Source of the DNA: Bacteroidales bacterium
Lineage (GTDB): Bacteria > Bacteroidota > Bacteroidia > Bacteroidales > Tenuifilaceae
NCBI GenBank assembly: GCA_028708425.1
Contig: JAQVYY010000019.1
Span: 1-56,586, forward strand
Length of the DNA stretch: 56,586 bases
Reading direction: 5' to 3'
Shown here: piece by piece, positions 18,819 through 27,301 of the stretch
Position numbering within the stretch: the first letter of the stretch is position 1
How the letters are laid out: each line of letters begins with the position of its first letter
Notes under the pieces: generated by a model
Database searches by the model: none
What the model saw: the letters and a program-made list of their open reading frames with translations, nothing else
Told to the model about the DNA's origin: nothing
Position numbers and translations under genes: made by a program

Positions 18819-19325
18819 CTAATTTACATATTGAATATAGTTCTGCACATTCATTTCGCCAAATGCGCCCTCGCTAGTACTTCCAAAACCACCCTCAGGG
18901 GTAGGTTTTGTAACACCAGAAATAGGGGGTTCTGTTTGCGCAACCTCGTACTTCATTGTTTTTGGTGTTCCATCCGTAACCTCAAAAATCCCCTCGCTTG
19001 TTAAACTATTGGGAGTGTTCTGGTTAAGAGCAATTATCCATATATTGTCTGTTCCAGACTCCTCTTGGGTAAACGTACCCGTAAGCGTGGTTTTTGATCC
19101 TTCGGAAAAAGATTCAACCAAATAGGTGTTATCAACATCAAACTCTGCGTAAAGCGAATCGATTCCAGCGTTAATAAGTAGTGGAGCAACATTATCGCCC
19201 GATGAGTACCATTCGCCCATTATGCCAACTTTTTCTGGCCCACCATTATCATCATCCTCTTCGCTCTTTTCGCATCCTGTGAATACAACTGCAAGTAGCA
19301 GTCCGAAAATAATTACCTTCTTCAT
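18819..19325 (-). CDS. Lipocalin-like lipoprotein
   Basis: This is a 168-aa lipoprotein. The signal MKKVIIFGLLLAVVFTGC gives acylated Cys18, and the next residues (EKSEEDDDNGG) are acidic, as in Bacteroidota lipoprotein export signals, so surface exposure is likely. The body (MGEWYSSGDN, then strands with TYLVESFSEGSKTTLTGTF) resembles short lipocalin-like domains, but there is no diagnostic motif. The C-terminus is glycine- and phenylalanine-rich. It lies between the KAS III-like genes and the barrel. No function is assigned. Confidence 0.65.
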   Translation of the reverse strand: MKKVIIFGLLLAVVFTGCEKSEEDDDNGGPEKVGIMGEWYSSGDNVAPLLINAGIDSLYAEFDVDNTYLVESFSEGSKTTLTGTFTQEESGTDNIWIIALNQNTPNSLTSEGIFEVTDGTPKTMKYEVAQTEPPISGVTKPTPEGGFGSTSEGAFGEMNVQNYIQYVN

Positions 19326-19540
19326 AATTGTAGTTTTTGTTTAGTTAATTGATTCGTTTCGTGTTTTGTTTTTAAACTATTTACTGCAAGTAACAAAAGT
19401 TTTACCCTCAACGCATGGTTAGTATTGAATCTAATGGGGTTGACTTTTATGTTTGTTTTTATTACAACTAAACTTAACGCTCTGTTTTTCAGCCCTATAA
19501 CCATCTAAATAAAGACTGCGACTAAGTATAGTAAATACTA

Positions 19541-20557
19541 CTATCCCCACCTAATTACATTCGCACCCCAAGCATAGCCTATGCCAGCTGCAATCATTGA
19601 TACTATTGTTCCTGGGCTTAGCTTACCCTGCTGCTGGGCAAGATGAAGCGAAAGGATTTGATCTACCTGCCCCATATGCCCATAATCCTCTAGGTAAATA
19701 GTTTGGTTCATGGTCAATCCTAATTCCTGAACAATGTACACATACATCGATCGCTTAAAATGAAGCCCTGCCAGGTACCCCAGTTGGCTCATATCAACAC
19801 CAGACTTCTCAAAAGCTCGGCTTATGCAATGCATCCAGTTATCCATTGAGACCTCATTCAGCCTGTCCTTCATGTGCTTCTCATTAAAAAGGCGTAATGA
19901 CTTGTATGCATAATCAGCATTATCCTTGGTAATTGGCTTGCAAATACCTCCATACTCAACCCCTGCATCACGGGCCATGGTTCCATCTGTCACAATATGC
20001 GTTCCCATCAACAGGTTTTTGCCAATATTCCGCTTCAGAATAATTGCTCCGGCCCCGGCTGATAGATTGTACATAAACGAAACACTTGAGTCGGTAAAGT
20101 CGATGAAGTCGCCATTCCGATACCCGCCCACAATCATAACCGTATTTATTTCATCATCGGCAATTATCATGTCCTTGGCTATCTTCATGGCTGCCACTGA
20201 AGTTCCACATCGCTGCTGCAAATCGATGGCCCATGCATTGGTGGCACCAATCTTTTCCTGAATGTAAATTCCCGACGTTGTAAGCGGGTACTCCTTCCAT
20301 TCCTCGCCAATGCATAGAACCAAGTCGATGCTCTTAGGGTCAATCCCAGTGTTTTTCAACGCATCAAGCCCAGCTCTTACTCCCATCTCCTGTGTGCCAT
20401 CGTCAGGGCCAGGTACTGCTATTTCTCTAATTCCCAGCTTTTCAAAAACAGCTTCTTCCGCCCAAACACCATTTGTGGCTTCCGAGATTTGCTTTGCAGT
20501 CATCCTTGCCTTTGGAATGTATATTCCAGTGCCTACTATTCCAACTTGAGAGATCAT
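19541..20557 (-). CDS. KAS III (FabH)-like protein 1, altered active site
   Basis: The 338-aa protein has the thiolase-fold layout of 3-oxoacyl-ACP synthase III: an N-terminal VGIVGTGIYIP, a nucleophile Cys117 in LQQRCGTSVAA, and a C-terminal GIGYAWGANV. FabH normally uses a Cys-His-Asn triad. Here Cys117 and His266 (GLHFKRS) remain, but the Asn position reads His294 in DYGHMGQVD. Decarboxylative condensation is therefore uncertain; acyl transfer, thiolysis or a heterodimeric partnership are possible. It sits 120 bp downstream of a second KAS III-like gene and near CoA-transferase and thiolase genes. The family is clear; the reaction is unknown. Confidence 0.8.
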   Translation of the reverse strand: MISQVGIVGTGIYIPKARMTAKQISEATNGVWAEEAVFEKLGIREIAVPGPDDGTQEMGVRAGLDALKNTGIDPKSIDLVLCIGEEWKEYPLTTSGIYIQEKIGATNAWAIDLQQRCGTSVAAMKIAKDMIIADDEINTVMIVGGYRNGDFIDFTDSSVSFMYNLSAGAGAIILKRNIGKNLLMGTHIVTDGTMARDAGVEYGGICKPITKDNADYAYKSLRLFNEKHMKDRLNEVSMDNWMHCISRAFEKSGVDMSQLGYLAGLHFKRSMYVYIVQELGLTMNQTIYLEDYGHMGQVDQILSLHLAQQQGKLSPGTIVSMIAAGIGYAWGANVIRWG

Positions 20558-20677
20558 ATAGTTTTACTTTTTTGTTTCAAGATCATGTTTATCCTATCTG
20601 CCCTAATCAGGGCTATATTATGGTTAAGGCAAACTAAATACATATCTAATATTCCTCTCCCATAGTTCTTCAGCATA

Positions 20678-21685
20678 TCAATACACAAACATATTGCTAC
20701 CCACAGCCAACCCCGCTCCCGATGCAACCATTACAACCTTGTGGCCTCGTTTGACCTTACCCTCTTTTACTGCATGATGAAAGGCCATTGGCAAACATCC
20801 AGAGCCTGTATAACCATAACGATCCATAACAAAGTTTGTTTTTGACTCAGGCTGATTTAGCTCCGCCATAACCTTTGTTATAACTGACCTATTTATTTGA
20901 GTGAATATGAAATGATCAACCTCTTCAACTTTTTGATTTGCTTTACTTACCAGCTTATCAACTACCATTGGCCAAAGACGAACATTCCTATCGCCAGGCA
21001 ATCGTTGCAGGTTTAATAGCCCCCACTTCTCCTCTTTAATAACTTTTGAAGTGATAGGGTTTCTACTTCCTCCTGCGTAAACACCAACATAATCCCATTG
21101 AGTGCCATCGGTAAGCAGCTGACCAGTGATATAGCCTGATTTTTCATCCTTTACCCTTTTTAGTACAAAGGCTCCTGCACCATCAGCAAAAATTGTATAG
21201 CCAAAGGCATCGCCTGGGCGGATAAAAGCTGGCATATTGTAAACGCCAATCACAACAGCATATTCAATTGATTCGTCGGTTGCCATTATGCGAACAGCAT
21301 TATCAAGCGCTATGGCAAAACTAGCGCATGAGGCACTAACATCGAACGTAGATGACCATGTTTCACCCTTCTGGATTCGTCCCTGTACCAAAATTGACGT
21401 AGCTGGTGTAATAAACTCGGGCGTATCGGTTGCCACAATAAAAAGCCCAATATCGCTTGGCGATACACCAGCATCCACAATGGCATTTTCGGCAGCTTTG
21501 GTTGCAAAATCGGCAGTTGTTTCGCTAATTCCCCTAAGATGAGCTATATGCCTTTTATATATACCGAGTTTTGCTTCCGTTTTCTCATGGTCGAATTCAA
21601 TATTTGCCAATTGCTTCAGCTCAATATTATCGATGGGTTCACCAGGTGCATAAACTCCTGTTCCTACTATTTTTATTGGTAACAT
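20678..21685 (-). CDS. KAS III (FabH)-like protein 2, degenerate active site
   Basis: This 335-aa protein has the FabH-like fold: an N-terminal IKIVGTGVYAPGEPI, Cys120 in DVSASCASFA, and a C-terminal MVASGAGLAVGSNMFVY. By alignment with E. coli FabH (PHQAN and HGNTS motifs), the catalytic His is replaced by Thr262 (FTQINRS) and the Asn by Tyr292 (RYGYTGSG). It retains only the cysteine. It could be a non-decarboxylating acyltransferase or a partner subunit of protein 1, comparable in principle to the PqsB/PqsC arrangement. A 207-bp gap with a palindromic element separates it from the CoA-transferase gene upstream. Confidence 0.8.
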   Translation of the reverse strand: MLPIKIVGTGVYAPGEPIDNIELKQLANIEFDHEKTEAKLGIYKRHIAHLRGISETTADFATKAAENAIVDAGVSPSDIGLFIVATDTPEFITPATSILVQGRIQKGETWSSTFDVSASCASFAIALDNAVRIMATDESIEYAVVIGVYNMPAFIRPGDAFGYTIFADGAGAFVLKRVKDEKSGYITGQLLTDGTQWDYVGVYAGGSRNPITSKVIKEEKWGLLNLQRLPGDRNVRLWPMVVDKLVSKANQKVEEVDHFIFTQINRSVITKVMAELNQPESKTNFVMDRYGYTGSGCLPMAFHHAVKEGKVKRGHKVVMVASGAGLAVGSNMFVY

Positions 21686-21736
21686 ATCTCTTTTCTGAGT
21701 TAATTCTGTTGATAAATCTGTACTCTCTGACTTCTA

Positions 21737-21897
21737 TATAGTCTTTGCAAGAAAACGCCAAATACTGCGTTATTCTCGTTTTTGAAACAGTCATTTACAA
21801 TTAGTAAACTCCTTGGATTCAAAAACTTCGAAAGCCTTGTCTTTGACGCTTTCTTATCAAAGACACAAAAACATAGAGTTTTCTTGCTGACACTATG
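21737..21897. repeat. Palindromic element at the end of the CoA-transferase gene
   Basis: The ends 21740-21756 and 21878-21894 are inverted repeats matching at 14 of 17 positions, sharing GCAAGAAAAC. Two smaller stems lie inside: TTTAC / GTAAA (21793-21807) and GTCTTTGA / TCAAAGAC (21839-21864). The TAG stop codon of the CoA-transferase (21893-21895) falls in the right-hand terminal repeat. It looks like a MITE- or REP-like insertion; only one copy is present in this window. Confidence 0.5.
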
Positions 21898-23203
21898 TAT
21901 AGCCCATCTTTTGAGCCTTTTCAGTAAGTTCTGCTCTAAAATCGGGGTGCGCAATGGATATTAATGCGTTTGTTCTCTCCCTCACAGTTAAGCCTGTGAG
22001 CCTTACAGCTCCATGCTCAGTAACCACATAATCGGTATGGCTTCGATGCAGCGTAACCGCAGTGCCCTCAGGAAGCACCGGGACTATGGTTGAAATTTTC
22101 CCCCTTTGTGCCGTTGAGCGACATGCTATAATAGATTTGCCTAATCCGTCAAACCCTTCAATGGCACCCACAGCTGTATCGGTTTGACCTCCAGTTCCTG
22201 AATACTGATTTATACCAATAGACTCGCTAGCAACCTGCCCCGTAAAATCGACCATAATGCAGGTATTGATCGAAACCATTTTTGAATTCTGCTTAACAAA
22301 GCAAGGATCGTTTACGTATTTTCCGCGCAGAAATTCAACGGCAGGATTATTATTTAGCCATTGGTACATCTTTTCAGATCCCATGGCGAATGTGCAAATA
22401 AACTTATCCTTATGAAATGCTTTTTTCTTGTTAGTAATTACCCCCATTTCGTAGAGTTCAACCATTGAATCAACAAGCATTTCGGTATGAACACCTAAGT
22501 CCTTTTTATCCCTAAGAGAAAGTGCTGCTGCATTTGGTATTTCACCAATACCCAGCTGAATGGTGGATCCGTCATCAACCAATTCGGCAATGTTGTTCCC
22601 AATCATCATGGCTACCTCATCGGGCTGGGGTGAGGGCAATGTGGGCGGAGTTTGGTGATGTTCCACAAAGTAGTCCACATCATTGATATGAACATGGGTA
22701 TCGCCAAATGTACGAGGCAACTTATTGTTCACCTCAAGCACCACTAGTTTTGCTGCTTCAAGAACATCCTTCTCGTAGGTAACGCCCAGCGATAAGGAGA
22801 CAAATCCTTTCTCGTCGGGGGGCGTACAGGTTCCGAAAAACAAATGAGGCGTTCTAACCTTGAGCCTATCGGTTGCTGCACGATGAAGCATATTGGGCAC
22901 ATAGGTTACAGTCCCTGCTCCTTCTTTTATCGCCTGCCTTGAACCAGGCGCATGAAACCAGCTGCAAAGTTCAAAATGTCCCTTCATCTCAGATTTCATG
23001 TAAAAATCGTAGGGCTTTAGCGTTAATACCGAAAATACCTGCACGTTCTTCACCTTATCCTTTACAAGATGAAATTTGCCCATGCATCCTTGCGGTTCCG
23101 AAGCACATTGTGCAACAATAACATCGGTATCACTCTTAATCATCCCAACCGCCTGTTCAATTGAAATAAGTTTCGACTTATATGTTGATAAATAATCTTT
23201 CAT
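21893..23203 (-). CDS. Acetyl-CoA hydrolase/4-hydroxybutyrate CoA-transferase family protein
   Basis: This 436-aa protein belongs to the class I CoA-transferases that move CoA between acetyl-CoA or similar donors and short carboxylic acids. The likely catalytic glutamate is Glu241 in GVHTEML, equivalent to Glu238 of the 4-hydroxybutyrate CoA-transferase AbfT. LQLGIGEIPNA-like sequence (217-225) and GTGGQTDTAVGA are other family motifs. The C-terminus (IAHPDFRAEL, QKMGYT) is complete, although the stop codon lies in a palindromic element. It is 12 bp after a symporter gene, which suggests activation of an imported acid. The true substrate is not fixed by sequence. Confidence 0.88.
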   Translation of the reverse strand: MKDYLSTYKSKLISIEQAVGMIKSDTDVIVAQCASEPQGCMGKFHLVKDKVKNVQVFSVLTLKPYDFYMKSEMKGHFELCSWFHAPGSRQAIKEGAGTVTYVPNMLHRAATDRLKVRTPHLFFGTCTPPDEKGFVSLSLGVTYEKDVLEAAKLVVLEVNNKLPRTFGDTHVHINDVDYFVEHHQTPPTLPSPQPDEVAMMIGNNIAELVDDGSTIQLGIGEIPNAAALSLRDKKDLGVHTEMLVDSMVELYEMGVITNKKKAFHKDKFICTFAMGSEKMYQWLNNNPAVEFLRGKYVNDPCFVKQNSKMVSINTCIMVDFTGQVASESIGINQYSGTGGQTDTAVGAIEGFDGLGKSIIACRSTAQRGKISTIVPVLPEGTAVTLHRSHTDYVVTEHGAVRLTGLTVRERTNALISIAHPDFRAELTEKAQKMGYT

Positions 23204-23215
23204 GGTAAAAAGGGT

Positions 23216-24775
23216 TTAATTGGCGTTAATAGTCTTTGGTTTAAATCGATTAGCTTGATAAATTGTTAGCCCTACTATAGCCGATAATATGATAGCCGAA
23301 GCCGCAGCAATTGCAGGATTATGAATAGTACCTACAAAGTACTTATCGAAATAACCTAGACTAGCAATGTTATTGTTTACGATGTATGGCAAGCCATAGT
23401 AAACGCCAAAATGTGTAACAAATGCAGTTATTGAAGCCCAGAGAGGTGCCATTAAGCCAACACTTTTCCCAAATATTCCCAAAAGAATTGGAATGAATAT
23501 TATTGAGAAATAGGCGTAAACCCCATTCTGCGCAAAAATAGCTACGCTAAGCTTTGGAGAAATTAGCTGATGCCTCGATAGAAAGAATGCCACAACTGCA
23601 AGCAGAACAATAACTATCCGATTAATCTTCATGTAACTTCTATCGCCAGCTATCCTCTTGCCAAAAAGCGGGTTAATAATGTCGTTGGTTATGCTTGTGC
23701 TTAACGATTGAATTAAGCCCTCAAGTGTTGACATCCCAGCGCTAATAAGGCCAAGAATTACGAATAAGCCAACCAGAATTGCTATCCAACCACTAGAAAA
23801 AACATGTATAACGTAAGTTGGAATGATGCTATCGTTGCTAAGAGGCTCCCCATTCACCATTAAATCAGGGAACTCTATTCGGGCGTATAATCCAACAATT
23901 ACAACAGCAAAGAAAAGTGCCTCAACAATAATAGCTGTAACAAGAAACTTGTTAACATCGCTCTCTTTCTTTAGTAAAAGTGATTTGGTAATAATATGGG
24001 GTTGGCAAACTACGGCTGCACCTATGATTACCTGTGCAAGGATAATCTCCCAAAAATCACGAAAAAGGGGACTTCCCTCATTGGTGGCCTTTACCAGAAC
24101 CGGATCGATTGACTTAAGCGTTTCAAAAAAACCGCTAATCCCATTTCCAAAATGGTTATAACCTGACAACAAGAGTATGACAGCAACAATAACCATTATT
24201 CCAGCCTGAATAGCATTGGTATAAACCATTGCGTTTGCCCCGCCAAACATCATATAGCCAAAAACAAAGATTATGATTGCGGCCAATGTAAATACCTCGT
24301 TCGTATTTAGTGCACTGGCAAACACCTTTGTTAACGCAACAAGGATTAGCACAATAAATGTTATAAGCAATACCGATAGAAACGCAATAAACAATGAATA
24401 TCCTTCACTATTATACCTTTTTCCAATCCAGCTGGCTAAAGAAACTGCGCTTACGGATTGACCAAATTTTCGAAAACTCTTTGTAAGCACAACCAACGAG
24501 AGCATAGATGCAATTGGGAAAAAGAGGCCGAACGATAGCACCCCGCTTATCCCGTAAAGCGCTATTAACCCAGGGTTGATAATGAATGTGGCAGCACTTG
24601 TCATTGCCGCTGCTAGCGACATGCCTACAAACAGAGGAGAAAAATTAATGCTACCCACAGCATAATCCTTCATACTTTTGGTGCCCATTGCCCCTCTGAT
24701 AACAAAATAGAGTACTGCTGACGCATAAATTGCAATCAGTATCCACGTACCCAGCACTTGTTCTGTTGATGCCAT
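23216..24775 (-). CDS. Sodium:solute symporter (SSS family)
   Basis: The 519-aa protein has about 13 hydrophobic helices and SSS-family features: AVGSINFSPLFVGMSLAAAMTS split over helices 1-2, a helix with GISGVLSFGLFFP, and SAGMSTLEGLIQS. It resembles the acetate/proline branch of the family, which imports small organic solutes with Na+. Sodium drive would fit the Na+ gradient made by the nqr complex in this window. The gene lies between the acetoacetyl-CoA reductase-type and CoA-transferase genes, so a short carboxylate is a reasonable but unproven substrate. Confidence 0.85.
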   Translation of the reverse strand: MASTEQVLGTWILIAIYASAVLYFVIRGAMGTKSMKDYAVGSINFSPLFVGMSLAAAMTSAATFIINPGLIALYGISGVLSFGLFFPIASMLSLVVLTKSFRKFGQSVSAVSLASWIGKRYNSEGYSLFIAFLSVLLITFIVLILVALTKVFASALNTNEVFTLAAIIIFVFGYMMFGGANAMVYTNAIQAGIMVIVAVILLLSGYNHFGNGISGFFETLKSIDPVLVKATNEGSPLFRDFWEIILAQVIIGAAVVCQPHIITKSLLLKKESDVNKFLVTAIIVEALFFAVVIVGLYARIEFPDLMVNGEPLSNDSIIPTYVIHVFSSGWIAILVGLFVILGLISAGMSTLEGLIQSLSTSITNDIINPLFGKRIAGDRSYMKINRIVIVLLAVVAFFLSRHQLISPKLSVAIFAQNGVYAYFSIIFIPILLGIFGKSVGLMAPLWASITAFVTHFGVYYGLPYIVNNNIASLGYFDKYFVGTIHNPAIAAASAIILSAIVGLTIYQANRFKPKTINAN

Positions 24776-24844
24776 AATAATTACTTGTTATTTACACTAA
24801 AATGTTTCCTAAAAAACGATCCATAACTCAAGAAGTAATAAGAT

Positions 24845-25588
24845 TTAGATAGTTATTCCACCATCAACACTAAGCGTAGCTCCGTTGATATAAGCAGCCT
24901 CATCGCTAGCGAGGAAAAGGTATGCCAAAGCTATTTCTTCTGGCAAACCCAAACGACCAATAGGTACCTTAGCTTCCATACCATCAAGCACCTCCTCGGG
25001 CATTTTCTTAACCATATCGGTTGCAATAAAACCGGGTGCAACAGCATTAACAGTCACTCCCTTACGACCCAGCTCGCGAGCCATGGTTTTGGTCATTCCA
25101 ATTACGCCAGCCTTTGCTGCAACATAATTTGTTTGGCCAAAATTCCCATAAAGAGCAACTACCGATGAGGTGTTTATAATTCTGCCATAACCATTTTCAA
25201 CCATATTGCCGCTAACACACTTAGCGCAGTTGAAAACACCGGTTAGGTTTACATCAATCACCTGTTGCCACTGCTCGGGAGTCATCTTTTTTAGCGTTGA
25301 GTCGCGAGTAATCCCTGCATTGTTAATGAGGATATTAATTTTTCCGTACTTCTCAATGGTTTTTTGGGTTGCCTTTTCAACCTCGTTATAGCTTGCAGTA
25401 TTTACTTTAAAGAAAGACGCTTTACCTCCACTGGCATGGATTGCGCTAACTACTTCGCTTCCTTTTTCCTCGTTCATATCCCAAATAACAACGGTTGCAC
25501 CCTCTCTGGCAAAAAGATTGGCACTAGCCTTGCCTAAACCATCGGCACCACCAGTAATTATAGCCACTTTACTCTCTAAACGTTTCAT
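24845..25588 (-). CDS. SDR: acetoacetyl-CoA / 3-oxoacyl-ACP reductase
   Basis: This 247-aa short-chain dehydrogenase has the Rossmann motif TGGADGLGK (12-20), NNAG (89-92) and the catalytic Ser142-Tyr155-Lys159 set (NTSSVVAL, NYVAAKAG). The C-terminal INGATLSVDGG is typical of FabG and PhaB. In fatty-acid synthesis it would reduce 3-oxoacyl-ACP. The location 42 bp after an acetyl-CoA acetyltransferase favours acetoacetyl-CoA / 3-hydroxybutyryl-CoA interconversion instead. FabG and PhaB cannot be separated by sequence alone. Confidence 0.88.
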   Translation of the reverse strand: MKRLESKVAIITGGADGLGKASANLFAREGATVVIWDMNEEKGSEVVSAIHASGGKASFFKVNTASYNEVEKATQKTIEKYGKINILINNAGITRDSTLKKMTPEQWQQVIDVNLTGVFNCAKCVSGNMVENGYGRIINTSSVVALYGNFGQTNYVAAKAGVIGMTKTMARELGRKGVTVNAVAPGFIATDMVKKMPEEVLDGMEAKVPIGRLGLPEEIALAYLFLASDEAAYINGATLSVDGGITI

Positions 25589-25630
25589 CCTATTAATTCT
25601 TTTTTGTTTATTATATTAATTGCTTTCGTG

Positions 25631-26812
25631 TTACATATTCTCAACAATCAAAGCAGTACCCTGCCCACCTCCAATACACAGTGTTGCAAGGCCTGTTGCT
25701 GCATTTCTTCGTTTCATCTCATAGATTAACGTAGTTAGGATTCTCGAACCCGATGCACCAACAGGATGGCCAAGCGCAATGGCTCCGCCATTCACATTTA
25801 CAATTTCGGGATTTAACTTAAGATCACGAACAACGGCAATGGATTGCGATGCAAAGGCCTCGTTTGCCTCAACCAAACTGATATCGTTAATCTTCATCTT
25901 TGCCTTTAGCAAGGCAGCGCGGGTAGCTGGCACTGGGCCATAGCCCATAATTTTAGGATCAAGTGCTGCATTTCCGTAGGAAATAATTCTCACAAGTGGC
26001 TTTTGCCCAAGGGCTTTTGCCTTTTCGGCCGACATTACAACAAGCATTGATGCTCCATCGTTTATGCCCGAAGCATTACCCGCAGTAACAGTACCGTCTT
26101 TTTTAAATGCTGGGCGAAGTTTTGCAAGTTTTTCAATGGTTTGCCCATGCTTAGGGAACTCGTCATTGTCAAAAAGTATTGGATCACCCTTCCGCTGAGG
26201 TATTTCAACAGGAACAATTTCATCCCTAAACCGCCCCTCTTTCTGTGCTGCTTCTGCTTTATTCTGACTTCTTACTGCGAACTCATCCTGCTGCTCGCGG
26301 GATATTTCCCACTGCTCTGCAATATTCTCGGCGGTAATGCCCATATGGTAATTGTTGAACGCATCGGTTAGACCGTCAGTAATCATTGAATCAATTACCT
26401 CGCCGTGCCCCATCCTATAACCACTCCGCCCTTTGGATAAAAGATATGGTGCATTTGTCATACTCTCGGTGCCCCCAGCAAGAATAACATCTGCATCGCC
26501 AAGCATAATAAGCTGTGCGGCCATTGAAACAGAGCGCAGCCCCGAACCGCATAAATGGTTAATACCCATGGCAGGACTTGTTTCAGGCACCCCAGATTTT
26601 ACCGCTATTTGACGAGAAATATTTTGGCCTAAACCAGCCGACAGAATATTTCCAATAATTGTCTCGTTAATTTCACCAGGAGCAACCCCTGCCCTTTTTA
26701 TTGCTTCGCTAGCCGCAATTACGCCAAGGTCAACAGCCGACAGCTTAGACAAACTTCCACCAAAGGCTCCTATGGCTGTACGCACTGCCGATACTATTAC
26801 AACTTCTTTCAT
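25631..26812 (-). CDS. Acetyl-CoA C-acetyltransferase (thiolase)
   Basis: The 393-aa protein has the full thiolase set: nucleophile Cys88 ([10 protein letters not shown]), His349 ([12 protein letters not shown]) and Cys379 (LCIGGGQG). These positions match the biosynthetic thiolase of Zoogloea almost exactly. It condenses two acetyl-CoA to acetoacetyl-CoA or runs the reverse cleavage. It is the first gene of a minus-strand series (thiolase, reductase, symporter, CoA-transferase, two KAS III-like genes). This arrangement suits both degradation of 3-hydroxybutyrate-like acids and formation of C4 products. Confidence 0.93.
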   Translation of the reverse strand: MKEVVIVSAVRTAIGAFGGSLSKLSAVDLGVIAASEAIKRAGVAPGEINETIIGNILSAGLGQNISRQIAVKSGVPETSPAMGINHLCGSGLRSVSMAAQLIMLGDADVILAGGTESMTNAPYLLSKGRSGYRMGHGEVIDSMITDGLTDAFNNYHMGITAENIAEQWEISREQQDEFAVRSQNKAEAAQKEGRFRDEIVPVEIPQRKGDPILFDNDEFPKHGQTIEKLAKLRPAFKKDGTVTAGNASGINDGASMLVVMSAEKAKALGQKPLVRIISYGNAALDPKIMGYGPVPATRAALLKAKMKINDISLVEANEAFASQSIAVVRDLKLNPEIVNVNGGAIALGHPVGASGSRILTTLIYEMKRRNAATGLATLCIGGGQGTALIVENM

Positions 26813-27035
26813 AGTGAAATCCGATTTATTTTATACGAAGAAACACAATGAAAAAAGAATACCATATGCGATTCGAGAAAATTACGGGGTGGACTTATTA
26901 GTATCTGTTAAAATAAATAATCTTTAAAGTGTTTACTAATAGTATATTAGCACCTAAGCAAACAGGGTTGACTTTAAAAATTCAAAGAGTTGAACTACAT
27001 CTTCACATGATAAGCTTTTAAAGCGCTTCAACTTG

Positions 27036-27184
27036 CTTAACCCCAATTATTCGGACGAATAAATAAATGGTGTCTCTGACGACGACTAAGTCTAACACCC
27101 AATTTTGATAACAAAACTGGGCTCGACTAGGTCGGGGTAACCCACATTTGCATTCATCTTTAACAAATTTGACGAACAATGCGG
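27036..27184 (-). repeat. 149-bp structured intergenic repeat, copy C (inverted)
   Basis: A full-length copy on the minus strand. Hairpin 2 is very regular: CCCAGTTTTG against CAAAATTGGG with one G-U pair. Hairpin 3 is degenerate. It lies between the thiolase and alpha-oxoamine synthase genes in the same orientation as both. The rest of 26813-27301 contains only A-T-rich leader sequence and a terminator. Confidence 0.85.
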
Positions 27185-27249
27185 AATAATCATCATGGCA
27201 GATGAAGAAACTCACCCATGCAAGTTTATTGGCTTGCCCAAGCTACAAT

Positions 27250-27276
27250 AAAAAAGAGGGTGCAATGCGCCCTCTT
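27250..27276 (-). terminator. Terminator after the alpha-oxoamine synthase gene
   Basis: On the minus strand, GAGGGCGC pairs with GCACCCTC (one wobble) around ATT, followed by a T-run. It lies 25 bp past the stop codon. Confidence 0.75.
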
Positions 27277-27301
27277 CCTTATTTTACATGGAATTATAGG
27301 T

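Noticed and set aside
21700-21954. Minus-strand ORF of 84 aa between the CoA-transferase and KAS III-like genes
   Set aside because: It overlaps the end of the CoA-transferase in another frame and runs through the palindromic element.
27018-27215. Minus-strand ORF of 65 aa
   Set aside because: It lies almost entirely in repeat copy C. Other copies of the repeat do not keep this frame open.
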